DNA of 64,000 bases. It comes from DATJPD01 sp035506575. GTDB taxonomy: Bacteria > Pseudomonadota > Alphaproteobacteria > CACIAM-22H2. Every line of letters starts with the position of its first letter. Position 1 is the stretch's first letter. Below are positions 33,977 through 42,302 of this stretch, piece after piece. A program made the translations under genes and the position numbers. The DNA lies in assembly GCA_035506575.1 (NCBI GenBank), contig DATJPD010000011.1, positions 30,557 through 94,556 of the forward strand, written 5' to 3'. The notes beneath the pieces are model-generated. The model had not been told where the DNA came from. It saw only the letters and a program-made list of their open reading frames with translations, and made no database searches.

Positions 33977-35175
33977 TTGCTCTCCGGACGGTCGACGCCG
34001 AGCGTGTCGAGCTGCGAGAACTGATGCAGGAAGGCGGCCTGCGGCGACACGGAGATCAGCGCTCGTGAATCGGCGAGCAGGATGGCCTGGCGCATCTGGC
34101 CGTCCCAGGGGCGGAAGCTGAGTGGCGTGCCCTTGTAGCCGCCGAGCTCGAATGTGTCGCCGCGCAGGAACGCCGCGATCTTGCCGGCATCGGCCGATTG
34201 GGTCCGCGTGGCCGCTTCGCCGACCGCGCGCACCGCGAGCCATGCGGCATAGTCGCGATCGAGCATCCACCGCTTGGCGGCACCCAGGAAGCGGTTCTGC
34301 AGCTGGGTCGCACCCCATCCCTGATGCGGCCGCGCCCAGGCCGACGGGATCAGCCCGTGCGTGCCTGCGATCGGCCGCGGCGCATAGGTCGCGTAGCTGA
34401 GATAGTCGCCGAACTCGTCGTCGAGATCCGCGACCACCAGGACGTCGTAGTCGATGCCTTGCGTGAAGTTGGCGGCCTGCTGGGTCATCGCGTATTGCCC
34501 GGTATCCGCGCGCTTGGCGCCCGGCTTGTACTCCCAGGCCTTCTCCTGCACGAGCTTGGCGTGGAACTTGGCGATCGAGGTCTTGATCGCGCCGGCATAG
34601 GCGCGGTCGGCGTCGGTCGGTCCGACCACGAGCAAGACGTTCGGCCAGCGCTTGACCAGCAGATATTGCACCAGCGCATCCGCCAGCATCGCGCGGCTCG
34701 GGACGGTGTGCAGGACGTTGGCGCGGCATTTGTCGGCGCGCAGATCGTCGTCGGGTGCCGCCGCATTGAACAAGGTCACGTCGTGCGCTTCGGGGAGGTC
34801 GGCAATCGCGAGCAGCTCCGCGTCCGGCAGGTTGACGGCGATGAGCCGGACCCCGGCCCCGGTGAGCTTCTTGAACGCAGCCACGACGTCGCCGCCTTCG
34901 GGGACCTCGGACTCTTCGAGGACGAATGTCTGGCCGGTGAAGCGGCCGGTCGTGTTGTCGTCGGCAACCCCCAGGCGGGCACCCGCCACGCCGAGGTCGG
35001 CCGGCAGCGGATCGAGGTAAGGCTCGGGCGGCGGGCGCTTCACCACCTCGCCGAGATAGCCGATATGCACCTCGGCCGCCGCATGGTCCTGGGCGTGCAG
35101 CGGCGATGCCCCGAGCAGCAGGCACAGGCCCGTGAGAAGCGCTTTGATGGAGATGAGGGCCGCCCGGGCACTCAC
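33961..35175 (-). CDS. lutA: Periplasmic binding protein, lut-type (LutA-like)
   Basis: 404 aa. GTG start at 35173-35175 with GGGAGGA upstream; signal peptide ending PLHAQD. Type I (branched-chain amino-acid-like) binding fold: VHIGYLGEV, VRLIAVNLPDAELLAIADLP, VLLVVGPTDADRAYAGAIKTS. This family is restricted to PQQ-associated ABC systems; LutA is the Methylorubrum counterpart, part of lanthanide transport. First gene of the five-gene minus-strand operon. The acidic stretch VVADLDDEFGD could bind metal (guess). Confidence 0.82.
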   Translation of the reverse strand: MSARAALISIKALLTGLCLLLGASPLHAQDHAAAEVHIGYLGEVVKRPPPEPYLDPLPADLGVAGARLGVADDNTTGRFTGQTFVLEESEVPEGGDVVAAFKKLTGAGVRLIAVNLPDAELLAIADLPEAHDVTLFNAAAPDDDLRADKCRANVLHTVPSRAMLADALVQYLLVKRWPNVLLVVGPTDADRAYAGAIKTSIAKFHAKLVQEKAWEYKPGAKRADTGQYAMTQQAANFTQGIDYDVLVVADLDDEFGDYLSYATYAPRPIAGTHGLIPSAWARPHQGWGATQLQNRFLGAAKRWMLDRDYAAWLAVRAVGEAATRTQSADAGKIAAFLRGDTFELGGYKGTPLSFRPWDGQMRQAILLADSRALISVSPQAAFLHQFSQLDTLGVDRPESKCHMK

Positions 35176-35315
35176 GTCTTGTCCTCCCGAATCGCCGCGT
35201 GGCCGCGACGGTGTTTGATCGCGGACTCATTTGACGACAAATTTGCCATTCCGCCAATGGCCAACCCTGCCAGTCGTCGCGATCCACCCTGTCCCAGGGG
35301 CCGCCCGGCAGGCCA

Positions 35316-35333
35316 TAATACCAAGGGCTGACT
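35316..35333 (+). promoter_or_regulatory. TAATACCAA motif, lut/ssu divergent region
   Basis: TAATACCAAGGGCTGACT, sharing its first nine bases and spacing with sites at 5747 and 43414. Lies 141 bp before the LutA-like start and 78 bp before the divergent binding-protein gene, in a 235-bp region otherwise without visible features. Confidence 0.45.
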
Positions 35334-35410
35334 CTGCAGAGCTTGTAAGGAGCCGGCGGTCCAATGCACGATCGCTGGGCAAAAGAAAGCGATACGGGAG
35401 GAAATCGGTC

Positions 35411-36385
35411 GTGCCGACGATCAGGCTATCTGTCCTCGCGTGTTTGCTGGCGATGCTGGCCGGGCCGGCGGCCGCGGATGCGCCGCTGCGCATCGGTGTG
35501 CTGAAGTTCGGCACCGTGAGCTGGGTGATGGATGTCATCGCCCATCATCGCCTGGACGCCGCCGAGGGACTGAGCATCGAGCCGACCGAGTACGCCAGCA
35601 ACCCCGCAATGCTCGTGGCACTGCAGGCCGGGCGGGTCGACTGCGTGGTGTCGGACTGGCTGTGGGTCTCGCGCCAGCGGGCCGCAGGTGCCGACTGGAC
35701 GTTCTTTCCGTTCTCGGCCGCGGTCGGCGCATTGATGGCGCCCCGGTCGGGGGCCGTTCACGGTCTTGCGGATCTTCGCCATCGGCGGCTCGGCGTCGCC
35801 GGCAGCCCGCTGGACAAGAGCTGGATCATCCTGCGCGCCCTCGCGCAGCAGCAGAATGGGTTCGATCTCGAACGCGAGACCCAGCCGTCGTTTGGCGCCC
35901 CACCATTGCTGGAGCAGGAATTCCTGGCTGGGCGGCTCGACGCCGTTCTGACGTTCTGGCAGTTCGCGGCCCGGCTGGAGAGCCGCGGCGCCAGGCCGGT
36001 CGTCTCGGTGAGCGACGCCTTGCAGGCCCTAGGCTTCAGCCGCACGATCCCGCTTGTGGGCTACGTGGTCTCCGAGCGCTGGGCGGCAGCTCGCGCGGCT
36101 CAGCTTGCCGCGTTCGTCCGGGCGACCCGGGCCGCGAATTCCATGCTCGCGACGTCAGACGGCGAGTGGGAATGGCTTGGGCCGCGAACCGGGGCGCGCG
36201 ATGCCGCGGACCTTGCAGCCCTGCGGGATGCATTTCGCGCCGGAATCCCGCTCCATTGGGGCGATGCGGAGCGGAAGGGTGCGGAGAAGCTCTACGCCGT
36301 GTTCGCCCAGACCGGCGGCGAAACGCTCGTCGGCCAGAGCCCGGACTTGCAGCCCGGCACGTTTCTCGACACGGTGCGGTACTGA
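35411..36385 (+). CDS. ABC transporter substrate-binding protein, NMT1/SsuA-like
   Basis: 324 aa. GTG at 35411 preceded by GGGAGGA; signal peptide ending GPAAADA. Type II binding protein of the sulfonate/nitrate/thiamine-precursor group (LRIGVLKFGTVSWVMDVI, VDCVVSDWLWVSRQRAAG, LDKSWIILRALAQQ). The ligand cannot be told from sequence. Divergent from the lut operon and sharing its upstream region with the TAATACCAA motif, so a ligand linked to methanol growth, such as a metal chelate or cofactor precursor, is a reasonable hypothesis. Confidence 0.8.
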   Translation: MPTIRLSVLACLLAMLAGPAAADAPLRIGVLKFGTVSWVMDVIAHHRLDAAEGLSIEPTEYASNPAMLVALQAGRVDCVVSDWLWVSRQRAAGADWTFFPFSAAVGALMAPRSGAVHGLADLRHRRLGVAGSPLDKSWIILRALAQQQNGFDLERETQPSFGAPPLLEQEFLAGRLDAVLTFWQFAARLESRGARPVVSVSDALQALGFSRTIPLVGYVVSERWAAARAAQLAAFVRATRAANSMLATSDGEWEWLGPRTGARDAADLAALRDAFRAGIPLHWGDAERKGAEKLYAVFAQTGGETLVGQSPDLQPGTFLDTVRY

Positions 36386-37162
36386 ATGATTGCGGCACAA
36401 CGGGCACCGTCCTGGCTCAGTAGCTCTGCGCTCGTGCAGCGCCTCGGCTCGGTCGTCCTGTTCGTCGCGATCTGGCAGGTCGCGGCAAGCGCGATCGACA
36501 ATCGTCTGCTGCCCACCGCGGCCGCGGTGTTCGCAGCACTGGTGCACGAGTGCGTGGATGGGCCGCTCCTGTTTCATCTTGGCGTGACCCTGGCCCGGGT
36601 GGCCGCGGCGTTCGTCGTCGCCATGACGATCGGGTCCCTGATCGGCATCGTGATGGGCCGGTCGCGCACGATCGACATTCTCTTCGACAGCTGGCTCGTG
36701 CTGCTGCTCAACCTGCCCGCGCTCGTCATCATCGTGCTGGCGTATGTGTGGTTCGGCCTGACCGAGGTGGCGGCGATCGGCGCCGTCGCGGTCAACAAGA
36801 TCCCGGCGGTCGCCGTCACTTTGCGCGAGGGGGCGCGTGCGCTCGATCGCCGCTACGCCGAAATGGCCGGCAGCTTCCGCATCGGCCGCTGGCGCACCTT
36901 GCGGCACGTGGTGATGCCGCAGCTCTACCCCTATCTATTCGCGGCCGCGCGCTCCGGCCTGGCGCTCGTGTGGAAGATCGTGCTGATCGTCGAACTGCTC
37001 GGCCGCAGCGACGGGGTCGGCTTCCAGATACAGGTCTTCTTTCAGCTCTTCGACGTCACCCGAATCCTTGCCTATGCCCTCGCGTTCGCCGCGGTGATCC
37101 AGGTCATCGAATGGGTGATGTTCCAGCCGCTGGAGCGGCGCGCCGGACGGTGGCGGGATTGA
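36386..37162 (+). CDS. ABC transporter permease, SsuC/TauC-like
   Basis: 258 aa. Binding-protein-dependent permease with about six membrane helices (VVLFVAIWQVAASAI, VAAAFVVAMTIGSLIGIVMG, LVLLLNLPALVIIVLAYVWFG) and the EAA loop near RRYAEMAGSFRIGRWRTLRHVVMPQLYPYL. Starts immediately after the binding-protein stop codon; its stop overlaps the ATPase start by 1 bp. Confidence 0.87.
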   Translation: MIAAQRAPSWLSSSALVQRLGSVVLFVAIWQVAASAIDNRLLPTAAAVFAALVHECVDGPLLFHLGVTLARVAAAFVVAMTIGSLIGIVMGRSRTIDILFDSWLVLLLNLPALVIIVLAYVWFGLTEVAAIGAVAVNKIPAVAVTLREGARALDRRYAEMAGSFRIGRWRTLRHVVMPQLYPYLFAAARSGLALVWKIVLIVELLGRSDGVGFQIQVFFQLFDVTRILAYALAFAAVIQVIEWVMFQPLERRAGRWRD

Positions 37163-37923
37163 TGCCGGCCCTCTTCGCCGACATTACCGAGAAGCGCTAC
37201 ACGGGGGCGGGGGGCGCACCGGCGCGCGTGGCGCTGTCCGGCCTGTCGCTGAGCGTGGCCGCTGGCGAATTCGTCGCCCTGGTCGGCCCTTCGGGGTGCG
37301 GCAAGACCACGTTTCTCAACATCGTGGCTGGGCTCGACCGAAACTTCTCCGGCGCGGTTCAGGTGGCGGCGCATGCCGACGGCACTCCGGCGCGCATCGG
37401 CTATGTCTTTCAGGAACCGCGGCTCCTGCCGTGGCGGACCGTCGCGGAGAACATTGCCTTGGTGCTGGAGCCGCAGCAGGGCGCGGTCGTGAACGAGGTC
37501 CTCGATGCGGTGGGGCTGGGCGATGCGCACGACCTATATCCGCCCCAGCTGTCCCTCGGCATGAGCCGGCGGGTGGCCATCGCGCGCGCGTTCGCGATAC
37601 AGCCCGATCTGCTGCTCATGGACGAGCCGTTCGTCTCGCTCGACCACGACACGGTGGAGCAGCTGCGGCACCTCCTGTTGAAGCTCTGGCGGGCGCGGCC
37701 GACCACCATACTTTTCGTCACCCACGACCTGCGCGAGGCGCTGGTCCTCGCCGATCGCCTGCTGCTGCTCTCTGCATCGCCCGGCCACGTCGTGGCGGAG
37801 GTGCCGGTGCGGCTCCCCCGGGCGCAGCGCGGTAACAGCGCCGAGATCGAGAGCCTGCGCGACGAGATTCTGCGCCATCACCGCGAGCTGATCGGGACCG
37901 CCCCGGCGGCGCCGGTCGGTTGA
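37162..37923 (+). CDS. ABC transporter ATP-binding protein, SsuB/TauB-like, variant signature
   Basis: 253 aa. Walker A GPSGCGKTT (42-50), Walker B LLLMDEPFVSLD, switch HDLRE. The signature motif reads LSLGM (130-134) where LSGGM or LSGGQ is usual; the first glycine is replaced by leucine, which may alter ATPase kinetics. An acceptable variant or family trait cannot be distinguished here. Third gene of the transporter operon, convergent with a cytochrome gene 7 bp away. Confidence 0.85.
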   Translation: MPALFADITEKRYTGAGGAPARVALSGLSLSVAAGEFVALVGPSGCGKTTFLNIVAGLDRNFSGAVQVAAHADGTPARIGYVFQEPRLLPWRTVAENIALVLEPQQGAVVNEVLDAVGLGDAHDLYPPQLSLGMSRRVAIARAFAIQPDLLLMDEPFVSLDHDTVEQLRHLLLKLWRARPTTILFVTHDLREALVLADRLLLLSASPGHVVAEVPVRLPRAQRGNSAEIESLRDEILRHHRELIGTAPAAPVG

Positions 37924-37930
37924 GCGGCAG

Positions 37931-38299
37931 CTATTTCAGCGTTTCCAGATAGGCGATGACGTTCTGGCGGTCGTCTTCTTTCTTCAGGCCCGGGAAGATC
38001 ATCTTGGTCCCGGTGACCAGCTTGCGGGGATCTTGCAGGTAGGTGTCGAGCTCCTCGGGCGTCCAGGTTTTGCCGAAGTTCTTCATGGATTCCGAGTAGC
38101 TGAACCCCGGCTCCGTGCCGGCCTTGCGCCCGATCACGCCGAACAAGCTGGGCCCGATTTTGTTCTTGCCGGCTTCGTTCGTGTGGCACAGCGCACATTG
38201 CTTGAAGACCTGCTGGCCCTTCGTGGCATCCCCCGCCGCAAGCGCCGGCGTCGCCAGCATGGCGGCCATCAATGTCGATATCAGCAGCTCTTTTTTCAC
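37931..38299 (-). CDS. Class I cytochrome c (c2/c550 type)
   Basis: 122 aa. GTG start with GGGAG upstream; signal peptide MAAMLATPALAAGD. Heme motif CALCH (35-39), axial Met100 in GTKMIFPGL, overall like mitochondrial-type cytochrome c. It probably carries electrons from the XoxG-type cytochrome to a terminal oxidase, the role of CycA/cytochrome cH in methylotrophs (inference). Stands alone upstream on the minus strand; the H4MPT genes lie behind it. Confidence 0.87.
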   Translation of the reverse strand: MKKELLISTLMAAMLATPALAAGDATKGQQVFKQCALCHTNEAGKNKIGPSLFGVIGRKAGTEPGFSYSESMKNFGKTWTPEELDTYLQDPRKLVTGTKMIFPGLKKEDDRQNVIAYLETLK

Positions 38300-38406
38300 C
38301 CGTCACTCTCCCGATGAATTCGCGAAGAACTTCTGCCTAGTGTAGTGCCGGTACGCGGCCCGATATATCCCTACCGACGGCCCGCGGGGCCAATAATGCT
38401 TTCGTC

Positions 38407-39294
38407 TTACGCCGCATGTCGTCCTTCGTCGATGCGGGCCAGCACATGGTCGATGATCGAGCCTGCGATGTCACACGGCGCCACGCTCTGCAATCCCTTC
38501 CACGCCGGCATGGAGTTGACCTCCAGAACGAACAACGCGCCGTTCGGATCCTCGATGAGGTCGACCCCGGCATAGTCCGCCTCGACGGCCGCCGCGGCCG
38601 CCAGGCTCGGCGCCACGAGACGTTCGATGAGCGGCACCGCCTCGCAGCGGGCGCCGCGGCGGACATTCGTGATCCAGCTCCGTCCGTGCCGCAGCATGGC
38701 CGAGACCGGTCGGCCGCCCGCGACCATGACCCGAAAGTCTCGCCATCCTTTATTGCGTCCCACGAAGCGCTGGAGATAGCGCACGCCGGCATAGCCGTCG
38801 TCGGGCGGGAGCGGGTCGGCCGGTCCGAACCGGCGCAGCCCGCGGCCCTGTGAGCCGAACAGCGGCTTCTGTACGCGGTCGCCCGGCTGCGTCGCGTGCC
38901 AACATTTCGCGAGCGCCAGGTCTTCGCTCGCAAAGGTCGGTGGGGTCGGGATCCCGGCGCGATGGAGCAGGAAGCTCGTCATGGCCTTGTCGACGCAGCG
39001 CTCGATCGCGCGCGCGTTATTGATCACAGGTATGCCCAGCGCCTCCAGCGCGTGCAGGATCCCGAGCCGCAACGTGACCTGCTCGAACGTGCCGGCGGCG
39101 ATCGTGCGCACCAGGGCCGCATCGGGGAGCCGGTCGGCGAAGCCGGGGATCTCGAGGCCCGACCCGCTGCCGCCGACATTGACGGCGCACCGGCGCAGCG
39201 AGACGATCTCGGCCGCGATGCCGCGCGCGCGGCACGCCGCAATGAGGCGGCGTGAATGCCAGTCCGGCTGATCGGTGAAAATGGCGATCCGCAT
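38407..39294 (-). CDS. RimK-like ATP-grasp ligase, H4MPT cluster
   Basis: 295 aa. ATP-grasp of the RimK/MptN type: VQKPLFGSQGRGLRRFG (nucleotide loop) and VEADYAGVDLIEDPNGALFVLEVNSMPAWKGL (metal and substrate site). MptN adds glutamate to H4SPT in methanogens; the bacterial homologue likely modifies the H4MPT side chain or another C1 cofactor. ATG at 39292-39294 chosen; a TTG at 39303 overlapping the mch stop (TTGA) is equally possible. Last gene of the mptG operon. Confidence 0.8.
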   Translation of the reverse strand: MRIAIFTDQPDWHSRRLIAACRARGIAAEIVSLRRCAVNVGGSGSGLEIPGFADRLPDAALVRTIAAGTFEQVTLRLGILHALEALGIPVINNARAIERCVDKAMTSFLLHRAGIPTPPTFASEDLALAKCWHATQPGDRVQKPLFGSQGRGLRRFGPADPLPPDDGYAGVRYLQRFVGRNKGWRDFRVMVAGGRPVSAMLRHGRSWITNVRRGARCEAVPLIERLVAPSLAAAAAVEADYAGVDLIEDPNGALFVLEVNSMPAWKGLQSVAPCDIAGSIIDHVLARIDEGRHAA

Positions 39295-39299
39295 CGCGC

Positions 39300-40274
39300 T
39301 CAATCGCCGGACAGCGCGAACGACCGCGCGAGCAGCTCGGGGTCGTGGCGTCCGTGCCGGAAGCTGCGGCCGCTGTCGATCGCCGTCACCGTGACCAGGC
39401 CCGGACTGAACAGCAGCGGGTCGATCTGGTAGAAATCACCCTTGTACGCGGCAAACGTCTCGGCAAACGGTTTTCCGTAGTCGCGGCTGGTGTTGCTCGG
39501 AAGAGTCTCGGCCAATCGGCGCGCTTCCTCGTTCGGCCCGGTGACGAAGAGCTGCACCGTGCCGCCGTAAAGTATCGCATCGTTGGTGCGCCCCATCGCG
39601 GCGACGAAATCCGGCGACGGCGGCGGCAGGGCCGCCGTTCCGAGCCCGTCGACGATCCGGTCCAGCGGGAACTTCAGGCTATGGGCCTTGTGCAACGCCA
39701 CCTCCAGCGAGCGCGCGGCGATCTGCACCGCACCCGCGAGACTCTGCGTTGGCGTCATGATCACGGTCAAATGATCCGGCGCCACGCCGCAATCGCCGGC
39801 GATCCGGCGGAGCAGTGCTGCGGGCGGCGATTTGTCGACCTCGAGCACGAAGACCGCGTCCGCGCATCGGTCGCGGTAGTCCAACTCGGCGAACAGCTCC
39901 TCTTTCACCGCGAGGCTTCGGCCGGGACCCGAGCCGAGGGCGAAGAATTTCGGATCGTCGTGCTTGAGGCTCCAGCCGGCATACTGGCTCCCGAGGCAGG
40001 CGAGGACCGGATTCGACGTGTGCACCGTGACCTGCCACGGCCACGCACCCGCGCCGGCCGCCAAGCTGACCTGGCCGAGACCGCCCAGGCAGATCTCGGC
40101 GATGCGCCGGCCGGCCTCGATCCCGCCTTCGACATCGATGCCTGCGTCGACGAGCGTCGCCCCGGATTCGTCGCGCCGTACCGAGAGGCGCAAGGGCTCG
40201 GCGTCGCGTACGAGCGCTGCCACGAGCGGTGCCACCAGACCGTTGATGCTAGGCCAGGGCAGCTTCTTGCGCAT
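39300..40274 (-). CDS. mch: Methenyl-H4MPT cyclohydrolase Mch
   Basis: 324 aa. Converts methenyl-H4MPT to formyl-H4MPT between MtdB and Fhc. Typical sequence: SINGLVAPLVAALV, TVHTSNPVLACLGSQYAGWSL, FALGSGPGRSLA, and YGKPFAETFAAYKGDFYQIDPLLFSPG. ATG at 40272-40274 with AGGAG upstream, inside the end of the upstream ATP-grasp gene (26-bp overlap). Confidence 0.95.
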   Translation of the reverse strand: MRKKLPWPSINGLVAPLVAALVRDAEPLRLSVRRDESGATLVDAGIDVEGGIEAGRRIAEICLGGLGQVSLAAGAGAWPWQVTVHTSNPVLACLGSQYAGWSLKHDDPKFFALGSGPGRSLAVKEELFAELDYRDRCADAVFVLEVDKSPPAALLRRIAGDCGVAPDHLTVIMTPTQSLAGAVQIAARSLEVALHKAHSLKFPLDRIVDGLGTAALPPPSPDFVAAMGRTNDAILYGGTVQLFVTGPNEEARRLAETLPSNTSRDYGKPFAETFAAYKGDFYQIDPLLFSPGLVTVTAIDSGRSFRHGRHDPELLARSFALSGD

Positions 40275-41403
40275 GCGGCGCTCCTGTCGTCGAAGGGGAA
40301 AGGCGCGCGAGAAGCCGCGCGGCCAGGATCTCGACGCGGTGCCGCGCATGCGCGGCCGTGGTGCCGCCCGCCATGACCGTGCAGATCGGTTCGCCGCGGC
40401 CGATGACCGTACCCGGCCTGCCGCGGTCGGTACTCCAGGCTGGCCACGCGAAGCCATCCGGAATCACACAGCGCCGCGGTGCGTAGACGACCTGGGCGGC
40501 GCGCGCCGCTGCCGATCCGCCGCGCGGCCTGGGCAACGTGCCGTCGAGTGCTTCGCGATGCAGCCTCCACAGGCTCCATCCATGAATGCCATCGAGCACG
40601 TCAAGGCTCGCCCCCGGGCGCGGATTGACCTCCAGGATGTGGAAGCCGCTGCCGTCGATCAGCATGTCGAGGCTGTTGAGGCCGACCAGCCGTGCCGCTC
40701 CCGCCACAGCACGGCAGGCCGCAACAACCGCGGACGCCAGTCGCGGCGGCAATCGCACGGGGCCGGCGCAGCCGCCGTAGCGAAAGGGGATGGCTGCCGT
40801 TCCCGAGGTCCATTGTTCGGTGAACCCGACGAGGCATGCCGTGCGTCCGTCGGCCACGAACGCTGCCGACACGCTGCGGCCTGTGACGGCCTTCTGATAG
40901 TAGGTGCCGGATGGCGGCGGGCGTTTTGGCGTGGCCCGGAGGACGTGTGTGCCGCCCGATCCGCCGGCGCTTTTGCGCAGCCAGCCTGGGCCCGTTGCTG
41001 CGTCACGCCGGACTGGCGGATGCGGCAAATCCAGGCGCGCGAGGAGGTCGGCGAAGCGGAACGGATCTTTGACCGCGGCGACGATTTCGGGCGGGTTGCC
41101 GAGGATCGGGACGATGCTTGCGGCGTCGGCCAGCAGCGTCGGGTCGTGCTCGAACCCGGCGCCGTAGACGAGCCCCTCGACCTGGTTTCGCAGGCCGCGA
41201 AGTGCCGCGAGGAACGGGCCGCGGGAAAATCCGCGGCGGCCGTGGAGCAGGGTGATGCACGTGGTGGCAAGCCGCGCCGTATCGATGTCGGCGAAGCGAT
41301 CGAGGACGATCGTCCGCATGCCGGCGCGACGGGCCGCCGCCGCGAGCGCACGCCCGGATAATGCCGCGACCAGGACCGGGCGTCCCTTGCGTTCAGGGGT
41401 CAC
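40249..41403 (-). CDS. ATP-grasp protein of the H4MPT biosynthesis cluster
   Basis: 384 aa. ATP-grasp domain: GWLRKSAGGSGGTHVLRA (nucleotide-binding loop) and LNSLDMLIDGSGFHILEVNPRPGASLDVLD (metal site); N-terminal Rossmann-like part VAALSGRALAAAARRAG. It corresponds to one of the conserved orphan genes found next to mch in methylotrophs (the orf5/orf7 type); substrate unproven. GTG start overlaps the mtdB stop (GTGA). Confidence 0.78.
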   Translation of the reverse strand: MTPERKGRPVLVAALSGRALAAAARRAGMRTIVLDRFADIDTARLATTCITLLHGRRGFSRGPFLAALRGLRNQVEGLVYGAGFEHDPTLLADAASIVPILGNPPEIVAAVKDPFRFADLLARLDLPHPPVRRDAATGPGWLRKSAGGSGGTHVLRATPKRPPPSGTYYQKAVTGRSVSAAFVADGRTACLVGFTEQWTSGTAAIPFRYGGCAGPVRLPPRLASAVVAACRAVAGAARLVGLNSLDMLIDGSGFHILEVNPRPGASLDVLDGIHGWSLWRLHREALDGTLPRPRGGSAAARAAQVVYAPRRCVIPDGFAWPAWSTDRGRPGTVIGRGEPICTVMAGGTTAAHARHRVEILAARLLARLSPSTTGAPHAQEAALA

Positions 41404-42290
41404 TGTGCCAGCTCGAGGGCCATCCGATAGGCATCGCGGAAGTCGAAGCTCAGGGCCTTCTTGGCCTCATGGATACGCTGCAGCATCAGATGCTGCAGCT
41501 TGAATTTGACGTTGCCGACCGCGAGTGCTCCGATGCCCACGCCGTTGGTCCCGGGAACAGGTGCTCCGTCCGCCTTGACATCGACACCTTCGAGGCCCAG
41601 GGGCGGCACCGCGTTCACGTCGGCGGCGACCTCGAGCGCTCGCGCATGGCGAAGCTCGGCCGCCGACAGGACCTGCACGCCGGCACGGCCGCAGGCCAGC
41701 ACGACCTCGCAGCGCTCGAGGACGGCGCGCCGCCCAGCCTCGCTGCTGCCGTCAGCGGCGGTCAGCGGATGGCCGAAGCGCTTTCCGAAATCGGCGGCCT
41801 TGGCTTCCACGATGCCGCTCTTGTCGTGCGCGACCAGGAGAACCTTGGCCCCCGCATCGGCGGCGATCACGCCGCAAATGCCGCCGACGATGCCCTTGGC
41901 GCCAAACACCGCCACGGTGGCGCCGTTCAGGGATGCACCCATGGATTTGAGCCGGCGCTCGACGCAGGCGACCATCGCGGCCGCCGTCGTGAACGCACCG
42001 GAGGGATCGGCGAACACGGAGACCTGGAACGGCGGGAACATGGCGCCTTTCGCCGCCGCCAGCATGTCGAAGGCCAGAAGGGCGTCGCGGCCGCCGATGA
42101 ACAGGCAGGTCTTGGGTGCGTCGCCCGGTGCGCGCGAGAACATGGCGTCCTGGGTCAGCGCGCTGACGTCCTTGAGCGTGATGTTGGTGTAGGTCGCGAT
42201 GACGAACCCGGCGTCGGCGGCCATGTTGACGTCGAACGGGCTCACATTCGCAAGCGGCGTCAGGAAATGAAGGATACGCGGCTTATCCAT
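41400..42290 (-). CDS. mtdB: NAD(P)-dependent methylene-H4MPT dehydrogenase MtdB
   Basis: 296 aa. Oxidises methylene-H4MPT to methenyl-H4MPT. N-terminal LHFLTPLANVSPFDVNMAADAGF, nucleotide-binding FGAKGIVGG (129-137) and DVNAVPPLGLEGVDVKADG with PGTNGVGIGALAVGNVK near the end. The start at 42288-42290 has AGAGGCG upstream. Between mptG and the ATP-grasp gene in the operon. Confidence 0.95.
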   Translation of the reverse strand: MDKPRILHFLTPLANVSPFDVNMAADAGFVIATYTNITLKDVSALTQDAMFSRAPGDAPKTCLFIGGRDALLAFDMLAAAKGAMFPPFQVSVFADPSGAFTTAAAMVACVERRLKSMGASLNGATVAVFGAKGIVGGICGVIAADAGAKVLLVAHDKSGIVEAKAADFGKRFGHPLTAADGSSEAGRRAVLERCEVVLACGRAGVQVLSAAELRHARALEVAADVNAVPPLGLEGVDVKADGAPVPGTNGVGIGALAVGNVKFKLQHLMLQRIHEAKKALSFDFRDAYRMALELAQ

Positions 42291-42302
42291 GTGTCGCCTC
42301 TT

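Noticed and set aside
38379..38391. GGCCC-GCG-GGGCC hairpin after the RimK-like gene as terminator of the mptG operon
   Set aside because: Only 5 bp of stem and no T-run on the minus strand; too weak to call.
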